In this document: one piece after another, positions 18,067 to 27,421 of the stretch | Numbering within the stretch: position 1 is the stretch's first letter | Layout: every line of letters starts with the position of its first letter | Source: Pseudorhodoferax sp. Leaf267 | GTDB lineage: Bacteria; Pseudomonadota; Gammaproteobacteria; Burkholderiales; Burkholderiaceae_C | NCBI RefSeq assembly: GCF_001422405.1 | Contig: NZ_LMMV01000012.1 | Coordinates: 164,830-228,829 of the forward strand | Direction of reading: 5' to 3' | DNA length: 64,000 nt | Translations under genes and position numbers: made by a program | Notes under the pieces: model-generated | The model's database searches: none | Seen by the model: the letters and a program-made list of their open reading frames with translations, nothing else | What the model was told of the DNA's origin: nothing

Positions 18067-18542
18067 AGATCCGCATCGGCGAAGGCTGGGACGTGCATGC
18101 GCTCGTGCCGGGCCGCCAACTCGTCATCGGCGGCGTGACGATCCCGCACCCCATGGGGCTGCTGGGCCATTCCGACGCTGACGTGCTGTTGCACGCGATC
18201 ACCGACGCGCTGCTGGGCGCAGCCGCCCTGGGCGACATCGGCACGCATTTCTCCGACACCGACCCGCAGTTCTCGGGTGCCGATTCCATGGTGCTGCTGG
18301 CCGAGGCCGCGCGCCGCGTGGCGGCCAAGGGCTGGCGCATCGGGAACATCGACAGCACGGTGATCGCCCAGGCGCCCAAGCTGATGCCGCACATCCCGGC
18401 CATGCGCGCGGGCATCGCGCAGGCGTTGGGGCTGGAGCTCGACCAGATCAATATCAAGGCCAAGACAGCCGAGAAGCTCGGGCCCGTGGGCCAGGGCCAG
18501 AGCATCGAGGCTCGGGCGGCCGTGCTCCTGCAAGGCGCCTGA
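18063..18542 (+). CDS. ispF: 2-C-methyl-D-erythritol 2,4-cyclodiphosphate synthase
   Basis: Fifth step of the MEP pathway, forming the cyclic diphosphate. The 159-residue trimeric enzyme has the zinc-site GEGWDVH (usual form GxGxDVH), [15 protein letters not shown], and the C-terminal KAKTAEKLG segment that contacts the substrate. Length and motifs are typical. It is translationally coupled to ispD and stops three bases before the end of the convergent sensor kinase gene, with no terminator between them. Confidence 0.96.
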   Translation: MKIRIGEGWDVHALVPGRQLVIGGVTIPHPMGLLGHSDADVLLHAITDALLGAAALGDIGTHFSDTDPQFSGADSMVLLAEAARRVAAKGWRIGNIDSTVIAQAPKLMPHIPAMRAGIAQALGLELDQINIKAKTAEKLGPVGQGQSIEARAAVLLQGA

Positions 18543-18545
18543 AGC

Positions 18546-19964
18546 TCAGCGCACCACGCGGTGCAGCTTGATGTGCGCGGCCAGCCCGCCTGAGCGCGTG
18601 TTGGTGAGCTGGAACACCCCGCCCATGCGCTGCACCGCGGTGTCGACGATGGACAACCCCAGGCCGGCGCCGGTGGCCTCGGTGCGCGCGGTGTCGCCGC
18701 GGAAGAAGGGCTTGGCCAGGTCGGCCAGCTGCGATTCGCTGACGCCGGGGCCGCGGTCGCGCACCTTCAGCAGTACCCACTCGTCGCGTGACTTGGCGGC
18801 GATGTCGATGTCGGCGACGCCGGTGCCGGGCGTCTTGCCATAGCGGCGCGCGTTCTCCAGCAGGTTGGAGATCACGCGTGCCAGCTCCGTCGCGTCGGCC
18901 ATGACGACCAGCGGCTCGGAGATGCTGATCGTGATGCGGATGTCCTCGTGGTCGCGCACGGCGTAGCGGCAGGCCTCCACGACCTGGTTCAGCGACACGG
19001 GCTTGAGGTCGATGTGTTCCGGGCGGGCGTAGTCGAGGAACTTGTCGATGATCTTGTCCAGCTGCTCGATGTCGGCCACCATGTGCTGGCGTGCATCGAG
19101 GTCGCTGACGCTCATCTCGGTCTCCAGCCGCAGCCGCGCCAGCGGCGTGCGCAGGTCGTGCGAGATGCCGGCCAGCATCACCACGCGGTCGTTCTCGATC
19201 TTGGCCAGCCGCTGGGCCATGCGGTTGAACCCGATGTTGACTTCGCGGATCTCGCCCGTCACGCCGCCCTCGTCGAGCTGCCCTGCGTCGAAGTCACCCT
19301 CGCGCACGCGGCTGGTGGCGATCAGCAGGCGCTTGAGCGGCCGGTTGATGAGGCCGGCGATCAGCGCCGCACCGGCCAGCGAAATGGCTCCCGTAGTCAG
19401 CAGCCAGACCAGCCAGGTCTTGCCACCGGCGCTGCTGAAACGTTCGGCATCGATCTGCAGCCAGTTGGGGTCCCCGTTGATCGTGAAGCCGACCCACAGG
19501 CCAGCCTCGCCATTGACCGCCTGGGCGACCAGCGTGCCGGGGCCGAGCCGCGTCGCCAGCTCGGTCACGATGCGCCGGTTCAGCGCATCGTCGTCCAGCG
19601 GCTGGTAGCTGTCCTTGGGCTCACGCGGCGTGATGCGCACCCGTTCCTGCTCGGCCATCGCCTTGAGCAGGGACACTCGGGCGATGGGGTCGGCGTATTG
19701 CAGGGCCGCGCGCGACAGGTTGACCAGCGCGGCGATCTGCTGCGCGGTCTGCACGGCACGCGGTTCGAACTCCAGCGCACGCATGGTCTGCAACCAGGCC
19801 AGCATGCTGCCCAGCAGCAGCACGGCCAGAAGGATGAAGGTGCGCCAGAACAGGCTGACGGCGAGCAACGAGCGCGCCAGGCTTCGCTTGGGGGGGAGCA
19901 GCTCCAGCGGGGCCGGGCTGGTGGCGTCCGAAGGGTCGTCTGCGGGCCGGAAGTGGCTGGGCAC
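18546..19964 (-). CDS. envZ: EnvZ-type sensor histidine kinase
   Basis: A 472-residue inner-membrane kinase. Two membrane segments (about 35-57 and 183-205) bracket a periplasmic domain of about 125 residues; a HAMP linker follows (206-258), then the dimerisation/phosphoacceptor helix with His269 in GISHDLRTPLARLR, and the ATPase domain (NLLENARRYG, DRGPGV, GAGLGLSIV). The start is GTG at 19964. It lies nine bases after ompR, so the two are cotranscribed. The H-box and architecture match EnvZ rather than PhoR or QseC, though the signal sensed in this lineage is unknown. Confidence 0.88.
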   Translation of the reverse strand: MPSHFRPADDPSDATSPAPLELLPPKRSLARSLLAVSLFWRTFILLAVLLLGSMLAWLQTMRALEFEPRAVQTAQQIAALVNLSRAALQYADPIARVSLLKAMAEQERVRITPREPKDSYQPLDDDALNRRIVTELATRLGPGTLVAQAVNGEAGLWVGFTINGDPNWLQIDAERFSSAGGKTWLVWLLTTGAISLAGAALIAGLINRPLKRLLIATSRVREGDFDAGQLDEGGVTGEIREVNIGFNRMAQRLAKIENDRVVMLAGISHDLRTPLARLRLETEMSVSDLDARQHMVADIEQLDKIIDKFLDYARPEHIDLKPVSLNQVVEACRYAVRDHEDIRITISISEPLVVMADATELARVISNLLENARRYGKTPGTGVADIDIAAKSRDEWVLLKVRDRGPGVSESQLADLAKPFFRGDTARTEATGAGLGLSIVDTAVQRMGGVFQLTNTRSGGLAAHIKLHRVVR

Positions 19965-19973
19965 GACCGCGCG

Positions 19974-20705
19974 TCAGTTCGCGCCGTCCGGCACGAACAC
20001 GTAGCCCACGCCCCAGACCGTCTGGATGTAGCGCGGCGCTGTGGCGTCATGCTCCACGAGCTTGCGCAGGCGCGAGACCTGCACGTCCAGGCTGCGGTCG
20101 AAAGGCTCGAACTCCCGGCCGCGCGCGAGCAGCGCGAGCTTCTCGCGCGACAGCGGCTGGCGCGGGTGGCGCACGAGCGCCTTGAGCATGGCGAACTCGC
20201 CGGTGGTCAGCGGCAGCTCTTCGCCGTTCTTGCGCAGCGTGCGTGCGCCCATGTCGAACGCGAATGGACCGAAGGACGAGACTTCGTTGTCGGTGGAAGG
20301 TGCGCCGGGCGCCTCCTTCACCGGGCGGCGGCGCAGCACGGCGTGGATGCGGGCCAGCAACTCGCGTGGGTTGAAGGGCTTGCCCAGATAGTCGTCGGCA
20401 CCCACTTCCAGGCCGACGATGCGGTCGATGTCCTCGCCCTTGGCCGTCAGCATGATGATGGGCGTGCGGTCGTTGGCAGCGCGCAGGCGGCGGCAGATCG
20501 ACAGGCCGTCTTCGCCGGGCATCATGAGATCCAGCACGATCAGGTCGGCGGTCTCGCGCAGCATGATGCGGCTGAGCGCCTTGCCGTCTTCCGCAAGAAT
20601 GACTTCGAAGCCCTCTTGCACCAGGTAGCGCCGCAGCAGGTCACGTATGCGAGAGTCGTCATCCACGACCAAAATCTTGTCAGGGCGGGAAGAGGTCTGG
20701 GTCAT
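19974..20705 (-). CDS. ompR: OmpR-family response regulator
   Basis: A 243-residue transcription factor: receiver domain with acidic pocket Asp15-17 (VVDDDSR), phosphoacceptor Asp59 in LIVLDLMMPGEDG, and switch Lys in YLGKPFNPREL; then a winged-helix DNA-binding domain ending WGVGYVFVPDG. The ATG at 20705 (MTQTSSRPDK) begins the usual N-terminus; an extension to 20786 has no family support. It is paired with the downstream kinase. Probable OmpR sites stand directly upstream, consistent with autoregulation. Confidence 0.92.
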   Translation of the reverse strand: MTQTSSRPDKILVVDDDSRIRDLLRRYLVQEGFEVILAEDGKALSRIMLRETADLIVLDLMMPGEDGLSICRRLRAANDRTPIIMLTAKGEDIDRIVGLEVGADDYLGKPFNPRELLARIHAVLRRRPVKEAPGAPSTDNEVSSFGPFAFDMGARTLRKNGEELPLTTGEFAMLKALVRHPRQPLSREKLALLARGREFEPFDRSLDVQVSRLRKLVEHDATAPRYIQTVWGVGYVFVPDGAN

Positions 20706-20721
20706 AGCGGCACGCGGGAAT

Positions 20722-20796
20722 TTGTAACAGCGGGGATTTTGCAACGCACCCCAGCGGTTTTTGGAGAAAACCCCTGGCTCGGACACACTGTTACAA
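20722..20796. promoter_or_regulatory. Pair of OmpR-like operator half-sites
   Basis: TTGTAACAG at 20722-20730 and its exact inverse CTGTTACAA at 20788-20796 flank the intergenic region between ompR and the divergent SIMPL gene. The core TGTWACA resembles the half-site in E. coli OmpR operators. The 57-base spacing suggests two separate binding sites or a looped arrangement. The assignment is by resemblance only. Confidence 0.5.
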
Positions 20797-20895
20797 GTGA
20801 AGCCCGATTGTTTACGTCTCGGAGGTTTGTGTTGTTCACCATCGACTGTGTACCGGAATTGCCGGTCTGTTGTTCATTCATAAAGGTTGATCCCA

Positions 20896-21612
20896 ATGCT
20901 CATGTCGCGCCTGTCCAAGACCCTCTTGCTGCCCGTCGGCGCTGCCGTGCTGCTGGCCGGCCCGCTGCAGGCCCAGACGCTCCCCGTGCCGCAGAACGTG
21001 GTGCAGCTCAGCGCGTCAGGCTCGGTCGAAGTGCCGCAGGACTTCCTCACGCTGGTGCTCAGCACGACGCGGGAGGCCGCGGATGCGGGAGCGGTGCAGA
21101 CGCAGCTTAAGAGTGCCATTGATGCAGCGCTGGCCGAGGCGCGCAAGTCGGCCCAGCCGGGCCAGATGGATGTGCGCAGCGGCGCGTTCAGCCTGTACCC
21201 GCGCTACACCAAGGAAGGCAAGATCAGCACCTGGCAGGGCACGGCCGAGATCGTGCTGGAGGGCCGTGACTTCGGTCGCATCAGCACGACAGCCGGCCGG
21301 GTGCCCGCTTTGACGGTGAGCCAGGTCGACTTCAGCCTCAGCCGCGAACAGCGCACGCGCGTGGAGGCCCAGGCCCAGACCATGGCCATTGACAAGTTCA
21401 AGGCCAAGGCGGGCGAGATCGCACGCGCGTTCGGCTTTGCCGATTACAGCCTGCGCGAGGTCTCCGTCAACGCCGATGACGCCAATCCGCCGCGCCCGCG
21501 GATCATGGCCATGCAGGCCAAATCGGCATCGGCCGACATGGCAGGCGTGCCGGTGGAAGCGGGCAAGAGCACGGTGCAGGTCACGGTGTCCGGCGCTGTG
21601 CAGCTGAAGTAG
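20896..21612 (+). CDS. Exported SIMPL-domain protein
   Basis: A 238-residue protein with a signal peptide (residues 1 to about 27, ending GPLQAQ) followed by a SIMPL (DUF541) domain: LSASGSVEVPQDFLTLVL near the start, VRSGAFSLYPRYT in the middle and a late ADYSLREVSVN segment. It is probably periplasmic or outer-membrane-associated; members such as E. coli YggE are linked to oxidative or envelope stress, but no activity is established. The ATG at 20896 is preferred, with AAAGG nine bases upstream; an ATG at 20902 is an alternative. It is divergent from ompR and shares the putative operators. Confidence 0.8.
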   Translation: MLMSRLSKTLLLPVGAAVLLAGPLQAQTLPVPQNVVQLSASGSVEVPQDFLTLVLSTTREAADAGAVQTQLKSAIDAALAEARKSAQPGQMDVRSGAFSLYPRYTKEGKISTWQGTAEIVLEGRDFGRISTTAGRVPALTVSQVDFSLSREQRTRVEAQAQTMAIDKFKAKAGEIARAFGFADYSLREVSVNADDANPPRPRIMAMQAKSASADMAGVPVEAGKSTVQVTVSGAVQLK

Positions 21613-21618
21613 GCGGCA

Positions 21619-21636
21619 GCAGCGGCGCGCCGCTGC
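21619..21636. repeat. 18-base perfect GC palindrome after the SIMPL gene
   Basis: GCAGCGGCGCGCCGCTGC can fold into a 7-bp stem with a 4-base loop just past the SIMPL stop. No T-run follows, so it may slow or end transcription only with help from Rho. A second small dyad (TGGCG/CGCCA, 21668-21683) lies between it and the hydrolase gene; nothing else is seen in this 134-base gap. Confidence 0.4.
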
Positions 21637-21746
21637 AGCACCAATGGCCGTGGGCCTGCGCGGCCTATGGCGCATATACGCCAGTTCATGCCGCGTATCC
21701 CTTAGGATGGTCTGCACCGCGCCCGACCTTTCCACTGATACGCACC

Positions 21747-22682
21747 ATGACAGATCCGGTCCTGCACCACGTCGTATGTCCCGGCCCCGCTGCCGCCGAT
21801 GCAGGCGAGGGCGTGGCGCCCGCCGGGCACCGCATGGCTTATTGGCAGTGGGGCGATCCACGCCATCCGCATGTGCTGGTCTGCGTGCACGGCCTGTCGC
21901 GCCAGGGCCGTGACTTCGACACGCTGGCACGTGCGTTGGCGCCGCACATGCGCGTGGTCTGCCCCGACGTGGTCGGCCGTGGCCGCAGCGATTGGCTGGC
22001 AGATGCTCTCGGCTACCAGTTCCCGACCTATGTGGCCGACATGCTGGCCCTGCTGGCGCAACTGCAGGTCCAGGCGCCGATACAGGCCCTGGATTGGGTA
22101 GGCACCAGCATGGGCGGCCTGATCGGCATGATGGTCGCGGGGCATCCGGGCCTGCCACTGCCCGCGCCGGTGTGCCGGCTGGTGCTCAACGATGTCGGCC
22201 CGGTCGTGCAGTGGGAGGCGCTGCAACGCATCGGGACGTATTTGGGGCGCAGTGGGCGCTTCAGCTCGCTGCAGGAGGCGGCCGACGCGATGTGGGCTGT
22301 GTCCACGGGCTTTGGCCCGCACACGGCCGAGCAGTGGCTGGACTTGTCGCGGCACATGGTGCGGCCGGTGGCACCTGGAAATGCAAGCGGCGCGCTCGAA
22401 CTGCACTACGACCCGCGCATCGCCGTGCCGCTCGGTGGACTCACGCAGGAAGCGGCCACGCAGGGTGAAGCCACGCTGTGGCAGCTCTACGACCAGATCC
22501 AGGCCCGCACCCTGCTGCTGCGGGGGGCTGATTCCGACCTGCTGTCCACGGCGACGGCTGCCGCCATGGTGCAGCGCGGCCCGCGGGCGCGGCTGGTCGA
22601 GTTTGCGGGTGTGGGCCATGCGCCGACGCTGGTCGCCGACGACCAGTTGCAGGCGGTGCGGGAGTTTCTGCACGATGCATGA
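21747..22682 (+). CDS. Alpha/beta-fold hydrolase
   Basis: A 311-residue cytoplasmic alpha/beta hydrolase. The oxyanion segment VCVHGLSRQGRDF, nucleophile elbow GTSMGG (serine), acid GADSDLL and final histidine GVGHAPT are all present, so it should be catalytically competent. There is no signal peptide. The substrate is unknown; the family includes esterases, haloperoxidase-like and C-C bond hydrolases. It precedes relA by 15 bases and is likely cotranscribed with it, but no functional tie to the stringent response is evident. Confidence 0.8.
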   Translation: MTDPVLHHVVCPGPAAADAGEGVAPAGHRMAYWQWGDPRHPHVLVCVHGLSRQGRDFDTLARALAPHMRVVCPDVVGRGRSDWLADALGYQFPTYVADMLALLAQLQVQAPIQALDWVGTSMGGLIGMMVAGHPGLPLPAPVCRLVLNDVGPVVQWEALQRIGTYLGRSGRFSSLQEAADAMWAVSTGFGPHTAEQWLDLSRHMVRPVAPGNASGALELHYDPRIAVPLGGLTQEAATQGEATLWQLYDQIQARTLLLRGADSDLLSTATAAAMVQRGPRARLVEFAGVGHAPTLVADDQLQAVREFLHDA

Positions 22683-22697
22683 GGCAAGGGAGCCGAC

Positions 22698-24935
22698 ATG
22701 AAAGTCTCCACGCTCCAGCCCCAGGTGGCGGAGCCGGTCAACGATCTCATCGCTGCCAGCGAACGTGGCCTGACGGACCAGGTCCATGCGCTGGCCCGTG
22801 CGCGGGCCTTCGCCGAACCGCTGATCGCCGAGGAAACGCTGGATTCCGGCGAGAACACGCTGGACCATGCGGACGCGGTCGCGTCGATCCTGCGCTCGGT
22901 GGGCGGCTCCGAGGCCATGCAGGCTGCCAGCTATCTGGTCCATGCCTGCGTGCACTTGAACCGGCCGCACGAGGTCATTGCCAAGGCCTTCGGTGAGAAC
23001 TTCGCGGCGCTGGCGGTCGAGACCACGCAGCTGATGCGCGTGCAACGGCTGTCGCGCGGCGCACAGTCGTCGGCGCATCTGGTCGACGACCCGGCGGTGC
23101 AGACCGAGAACGTGCGCAAGATGCTGCTCGCCTTCTCGCGCGACCTGCGTGTGGTCATGCTGCGCCTGGCATCACGCCTGCAGACGCTGCGCTGGTGCGC
23201 GGCCAGCCGTACCGAGGTCAGCGAGCAGTTGGCTCGCGAGTCGCTGCAGGTGTTTGCACCGCTGGCCAACCGGCTCGGCATCTGGCAGATCAAATGGGAG
23301 ATGGAAGACCTGTCCTTCCGCTTCCTGGAGCCTGCGACCTACAAGCAGGTCGCCAAACTGCTCGACGAGAAACGCATCGAGCGCGAAGCCGGCATCGAGC
23401 ATTTGCGCGCTTCGCTGCAAAGCGAGCTGCGGGCCCAGGGTATCAATGCCACCGTGCAGGGGCGGCCCAAGCACATCTACAGCATCGTCAAGAAGATGCG
23501 CGGCAAGTCGCTGGACTTCGATCGCGTGTTCGACGTGCGTGCGCTGCGCGTGGTGGTGCCGACCGTACCCGAGTGCTACGCGGTATTGGGCTGGGTGCAC
23601 GAGCGTTTCATCCCCGTGCCCGACGAGTTCGACGACTACATCGCCAAACCAAAGGGCAACGGCTACCAGTCGCTGCACACGGTGGTGCGCACGCGGCAGG
23701 AGGGCAGCGCGGGGCTGCCGATCGAGATCCAGATCCGCACGCAGGCCATGCATGACCATGCCGAGCACGGTGTGGCGGCGCACTGGGCCTACAAGGAGGC
23801 AGGCGCCAAGGGCTATGCCGGGGTGTCGGCCAGCGGAGCCTACGACGCCAAGATCGCCGTGCTGCGCCAGTTGCTGGCCTGGGAGCGCGATCTGTCGGGC
23901 GAGTTGCGCCCGCAAGGCCTGTCCGAGGACGGCCGTGTCGACCTGCTGACCGACCGTATCTACGTGTTGACGCCGGACGCTGCCGTGGTCGAGTTGCCTG
24001 CGGGCGCCACGCCAGTGGATTTCGCCTATTCGCTGCACACCAGCCTGGGCCACCGCTGCCGCGGTGCGCGCGTGGACGGCGTGATGGTGCCGCTCAACAC
24101 GCCGCTGCAGAATGGGCAGACAGTGGAGATCACGGCGGCGAAAGAGGGTGGGCCGTCGCGTGACTGGCTCAATGCCGATCTGGGCTATCTCGCGAGTCAC
24201 CGGGCCCGCGCCAAGGCCAGGGCCTGGTTCAACGCAGCAGCTGTGCATACCACCGTGGCGCGCGGGCGCGAGGCGGTCGAGAAGCTGTTGCAGCGCGAGG
24301 GCAAGACGGCGATCAGGTTGGAGGATCTGGCGTCGCAGCTGGGCTTCAAGTCGGCCGACGCGCTGTTCGAGGTTGTGGGCAAGGAGGAGTTCTCGCTGCG
24401 CACCATCGAGACTCTGCTGCGCCCGGCCGCGCCAGCGCCCTCGCAGAACGACGCGCCGCTGCTCAGGAAGTCGCGCGGGACCGACAAGGGTGGCGTGCTC
24501 GTAGTGGGCATCGACTCGCTGATGACGCAAATGGCGAAGTGCTGCAAGCCCGCACCAGGGGACCGCATCGTCGGCTTCGTCACACGCGGCAAGGGCGTGA
24601 GCATCCACCGCGCCGACTGCAGCAACCTGCGCGAGATGGCGGCGCGCAACGGCGAGCGCGTGATCGAGGTGGAGTGGGGGGCCGAGAGCAGGGGGGGTGG
24701 GTCGGTCTATCCGGTGGATGTCGCTGTCGAGGCGGCCGACCGGCAGGGCCTGTTGCGCGACATCTCCGAAGTCTTCACCAAGGAGCGCATGAACGTGACC
24801 GGCGTACAGACGCAATCGGTCAAGGGCACGGCCTGGATGACCTTCACCGTGGAGATCGCCGATTCCGCGCGCCTGGCCCGCGTGCTGGGCATCGTGGCCG
24901 AAGTGCCCGGTGTGCGTTCTGCGCGCCGCCGCTAA
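22698..24935 (+). CDS. relA: RelA-type (p)ppGpp synthetase
   Basis: A 745-residue RelA/SpoT homologue that makes (p)ppGpp on starved ribosomes. Domains in order: an N-terminal hydrolase-like domain in which the metal-binding HD pair is lost (VHACVHLN where active enzymes have HD...ED), the synthetase domain with GNGYQSLHTVV near residue 320, a TGS domain (LPAGATPVDFAYSLH, near 430), a zinc-finger-like segment (CCKPAPGDR, near 613) and a C-terminal ACT domain. Loss of the HD site points to the monofunctional synthetase, so a separate SpoT is expected elsewhere. It follows the hydrolase by 15 bases and precedes tRNA-Val. Confidence 0.9.
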   Translation: MKVSTLQPQVAEPVNDLIAASERGLTDQVHALARARAFAEPLIAEETLDSGENTLDHADAVASILRSVGGSEAMQAASYLVHACVHLNRPHEVIAKAFGENFAALAVETTQLMRVQRLSRGAQSSAHLVDDPAVQTENVRKMLLAFSRDLRVVMLRLASRLQTLRWCAASRTEVSEQLARESLQVFAPLANRLGIWQIKWEMEDLSFRFLEPATYKQVAKLLDEKRIEREAGIEHLRASLQSELRAQGINATVQGRPKHIYSIVKKMRGKSLDFDRVFDVRALRVVVPTVPECYAVLGWVHERFIPVPDEFDDYIAKPKGNGYQSLHTVVRTRQEGSAGLPIEIQIRTQAMHDHAEHGVAAHWAYKEAGAKGYAGVSASGAYDAKIAVLRQLLAWERDLSGELRPQGLSEDGRVDLLTDRIYVLTPDAAVVELPAGATPVDFAYSLHTSLGHRCRGARVDGVMVPLNTPLQNGQTVEITAAKEGGPSRDWLNADLGYLASHRARAKARAWFNAAAVHTTVARGREAVEKLLQREGKTAIRLEDLASQLGFKSADALFEVVGKEEFSLRTIETLLRPAAPAPSQNDAPLLRKSRGTDKGGVLVVGIDSLMTQMAKCCKPAPGDRIVGFVTRGKGVSIHRADCSNLREMAARNGERVIEVEWGAESRGGGSVYPVDVAVEAADRQGLLRDISEVFTKERMNVTGVQTQSVKGTAWMTFTVEIADSARLARVLGIVAEVPGVRSARRR

Positions 24936-24950
24936 TTGCGGCTTGAAAAG

Positions 24951-24980
24951 CTGACAAGATGAAAAAACTGTGGCTATAAT
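24951..24980 (+). promoter_or_regulatory. Promoter of tRNA-Val
   Basis: A -35 CTGACA (24951-24956), an 18-base spacer and a perfect -10 TATAAT (24975-24980) place the start about 8 bases before the tRNA. The -10 lies in GGCTATAATC, identical to the sequence upstream of carA. Confidence 0.8.
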
Positions 24981-24994
24981 CACGGTCTTTCGAC

Positions 24995-25071
24995 AGGCGC
25001 GTAGCTCAGCTGGTTAGAGCACCACCTTGACATGGTGGGGGTCGTTGGTTCGAGTCCAATCGCGCCTACCA
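24995..25071 (+). tRNA. tRNA-Val, anticodon GAC
   Basis: A complete cloverleaf of 77 bases with encoded CCA. The acceptor stem pairs AGGCGCG with CGCGCCT; the anticodon stem CCACC/GGTGG encloses loop TTGACAT (anticodon GAC, reading GUC/GUU); the T arm carries GGTTCGAGTCC. A 7-bp inverted repeat (GTTTCTC/GAGAAAC, 25078-25101) follows, without a T-run. The remaining 136 bases before phaR show no gene. Confidence 0.97.
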
Positions 25072-25237
25072 TCGCTCGTTTCTCTGGTACCAGGGAGAAA
25101 CATCACACAGCGATGGATTCATCTCCGTAAGCACCGGAAACAATCCTCAGGGTTATCCTTGGGCGGCCATCTGCTGACGGCTCTCTAGAATCTGCTGCAG
25201 CGCAGCGAAGCTGTACACATACCCCCGAAGGATCGCA

Positions 25238-25771
25238 GTGCAGACCAAGAAGCCCAGTGCCGAAAAACCGGCACAGCGCGTCATCAAGAAATACCCGAAT
25301 CGGCGCCTCTATGACACGGACACTTCGACGTACATCACGTTGGCCGAAGTCAAGAAGCTGGTGATGGGCAGCCAGGCGCTTGTCGTACGCGATGCGAAGA
25401 CGGGTGACGATCTGACGCGTTCCATCCTGCTGCAGATCATTCTGGAGGAAGAGGCCGGTGGCGCGCCCTTGTTTACGGAGCAGGCACTGGCCAACATCAT
25501 CCGCTTCTACGGCAACACCATGCAAAGCTTCATCGGGCCCTACCTCGAGAAGAATATGCAGGCGTTCGTGGACATGCAGACCAAGCTCACCGAGCAGTCC
25601 AAAGGCATGTCGCCCGAGCTGTGGGCGCAGTTCCTAACCATGCAGTCGCCCATGATGCAGGGCATGATGGGCAGCTACGTAGAGCAATCCAAAAACGTCT
25701 TCGTGCAGATGCAGGAACAGATGCAGAAGCAGACCGAGCACCTGCTGGGCACCATAGGCGGCAAGCGCTGA
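25238..25771 (+). CDS. phaR: Polyhydroxyalkanoate synthesis repressor PhaR
   Basis: A 177-residue DNA- and PHA-binding regulator that represses phasin genes until polymer granules form. The conserved N-terminal block [20 protein letters not shown] is present from residue 13, followed by the [15 protein letters not shown] region and a Met/Gln-rich C-terminal helix (MQEQMQKQ) suited to polymer binding. The start is GTG at 25238 with GAAGGA six bases upstream. Its presence implies the cell stores polyhydroxyalkanoate, as Comamonadaceae commonly do. rimO follows 34 bases later on the same strand. Confidence 0.93.
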   Translation: MQTKKPSAEKPAQRVIKKYPNRRLYDTDTSTYITLAEVKKLVMGSQALVVRDAKTGDDLTRSILLQIILEEEAGGAPLFTEQALANIIRFYGNTMQSFIGPYLEKNMQAFVDMQTKLTEQSKGMSPELWAQFLTMQSPMMQGMMGSYVEQSKNVFVQMQEQMQKQTEHLLGTIGGKR

Positions 25772-25805
25772 GGCCTGTTCTGGCCATCACGGCGACAATA
25801 GCGCG

Positions 25806-27185
25806 ATGACTGTTGTCGATCCCCCCACGAAAATTCCAAAGATCGGATTCGTCAGCCTTGGTTGTCCCAAGGCCTTGACCGACTCCGAACTGATCCTGAC
25901 GCAATTGAGCGCCGAGGGTTACCAGACCGCCAAAACCTTCGAAGGCGCAGACCTGGTGATCGTCAACACTTGCGGCTTCATCGACGACGCCGTCAAGGAA
26001 AGCCTGGACACGATCGGCGAGGCGCTCGCAGACAATGGCCGCGTGATCGTGACCGGCTGCCTGGGTGCCAAAGCCGGGGCCGATGGCGGCAACCTGGTGC
26101 GGCAAATGCATCCCAGCGTGTTGGCGGTGACCGGCCCGCACGCAACGCAGGAGGTCATGGATGCGGTCCATGCCAACCTGCCTAAGCCGCACGACCCCTT
26201 CGTCGACCTGGTGCCGGCGCAAGGCATCAAGCTCACGCCCAAGCATTACGCCTACCTGAAGATCAGCGAGGGGTGCAACCACCGTTGTACGTTCTGCATC
26301 ATCCCGTCCATGCGCGGCGACCTGGTGTCGCGGCCGATCGGCGATGTCCTGAACGAGGCGCGTGCCTTGTTCGAAGGAGGCGTCAAGGAGTTGCTGGTCA
26401 TCAGCCAGGACACCTCGGCCTATGGTGTCGACGTCAAGTACCGCACGGGGTTCTGGAACGGCAAGCCGGTCCGTACGCGCATGCTGGAGCTGGTGCAGGC
26501 ACTGGGCGATCTGGCTGAACCATTCGGCGCCTGGGTTCGGCTGCACTATGTGTACCCCTACCCCAGCGTGGACGAGATCATTCCGCTGATGGCCGCGGGC
26601 CGCGTGCTGCCGTATCTGGACGTACCGTTCCAGCACAGCCATCCGGATGTGCTGCGGCGCATGAAGAGGCCAGCCAGCGGAGAGAAGAATCTGGAGCGCT
26701 TGCAGCGCTGGCGCGAGGCGTGTCCGGAGCTGGTGATCCGCAGCACCTTCATCGCGGGTTTTCCGGGTGAGACCGAAAAAGAGTTTTCACACTTGCTCGA
26801 CTTCGTGCGTGAGGCGCAGATCGACCGGGCGGGCTGCTTCGCCTACAGCCCTGTGGAGGGTGCGATCGCCAATGGCATCGCGCCGATGCTGCCAGCTGAA
26901 CTGCGGGAAGAGCGGCGCGCGCGTTTCATGGAAGTCGCCGAGCAGGTGTCTGCCGCGCGCTTGCGCCGCCGCATCGGCGCGACCATGCAGGTTCTTGTGG
27001 ATTCGGCACCGGCGCTCGGCCGCAAAGGTGGTGTCGGCCGCAGCTATGCGGACGCACCGGAGATCGACGGTAGCGTGCAGTTACTGCCGCCCGAGAAAAT
27101 CAGCAAGACACTCAAGGTGGGTGAGTTCACGCGGGCCCGCATCGTGGGCGCGCAAGGTCACGATCTCGTGGCCGTGCCGGTGTGA
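25806..27185 (+). CDS. rimO: Ribosomal protein S12 methylthiotransferase
   Basis: A radical-SAM enzyme that methylthiolates an aspartate of ribosomal protein S12. The 459-residue protein has the three N-terminal cluster cysteines (SLGCPKA, NTCGFID, TGCLGA), the radical-SAM motif CNHRCTFC, and a C-terminal TRAM domain. RimO rather than MiaB is indicated by [20 protein letters not shown] and the whole-length pattern. It begins 34 bases after phaR and ends 58 bases before the terminator of the convergent tRNA-Leu. Confidence 0.95.
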   Translation: MTVVDPPTKIPKIGFVSLGCPKALTDSELILTQLSAEGYQTAKTFEGADLVIVNTCGFIDDAVKESLDTIGEALADNGRVIVTGCLGAKAGADGGNLVRQMHPSVLAVTGPHATQEVMDAVHANLPKPHDPFVDLVPAQGIKLTPKHYAYLKISEGCNHRCTFCIIPSMRGDLVSRPIGDVLNEARALFEGGVKELLVISQDTSAYGVDVKYRTGFWNGKPVRTRMLELVQALGDLAEPFGAWVRLHYVYPYPSVDEIIPLMAAGRVLPYLDVPFQHSHPDVLRRMKRPASGEKNLERLQRWREACPELVIRSTFIAGFPGETEKEFSHLLDFVREAQIDRAGCFAYSPVEGAIANGIAPMLPAELREERRARFMEVAEQVSAARLRRRIGATMQVLVDSAPALGRKGGVGRSYADAPEIDGSVQLLPPEKISKTLKVGEFTRARIVGAQGHDLVAVPV

Positions 27186-27243
27186 GGATGGTGCGCGCAC
27201 AAGCGCGTGCTGTCTGCGGCGCCTGCATTAACAAGCAGGCAAC

Positions 27244-27269
27244 AAAAAAGCCGCTGATCTCTCAGCGGC
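27244..27269 (-). terminator. Intrinsic terminator of tRNA-Leu
   Basis: Read on the minus strand, an 8-bp stem (GCCGCTGA/TCAGCGGC, 4-base loop) is followed by six T. It ends the tRNA-Leu transcript and may also slow read-through from rimO on the other strand. Confidence 0.85.
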
Positions 27270-27288
27270 CTGTTTGCCTATCTATCAT

Positions 27289-27373
<85 letters not shown>

Positions 27374-27391
27374 ATTTCAGGAAAGAAAGCG

Positions 27392-27421
27392 ATTCTATCA
27401 TCAAAAATTCAATGCAAGCAA
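27392..27421 (-). promoter_or_regulatory. Promoter of tRNA-Leu overlapping the rnr start
   Basis: On the minus strand -35 TTGCTT (27416-27421), an 18-base spacer and -10 TAGAAT (27392-27397) would start the transcript about 12 bases before the tRNA. The -35 sits inside the first codons of rnr on the opposite strand. Confidence 0.65.

Noticed and set aside
25159-25191. phaR promoter (TTGGGC ... TAGAAT)
   Set aside because: The spacer would be 21 bases, too long for a normal sigma-70 promoter, and no better -35 was found.
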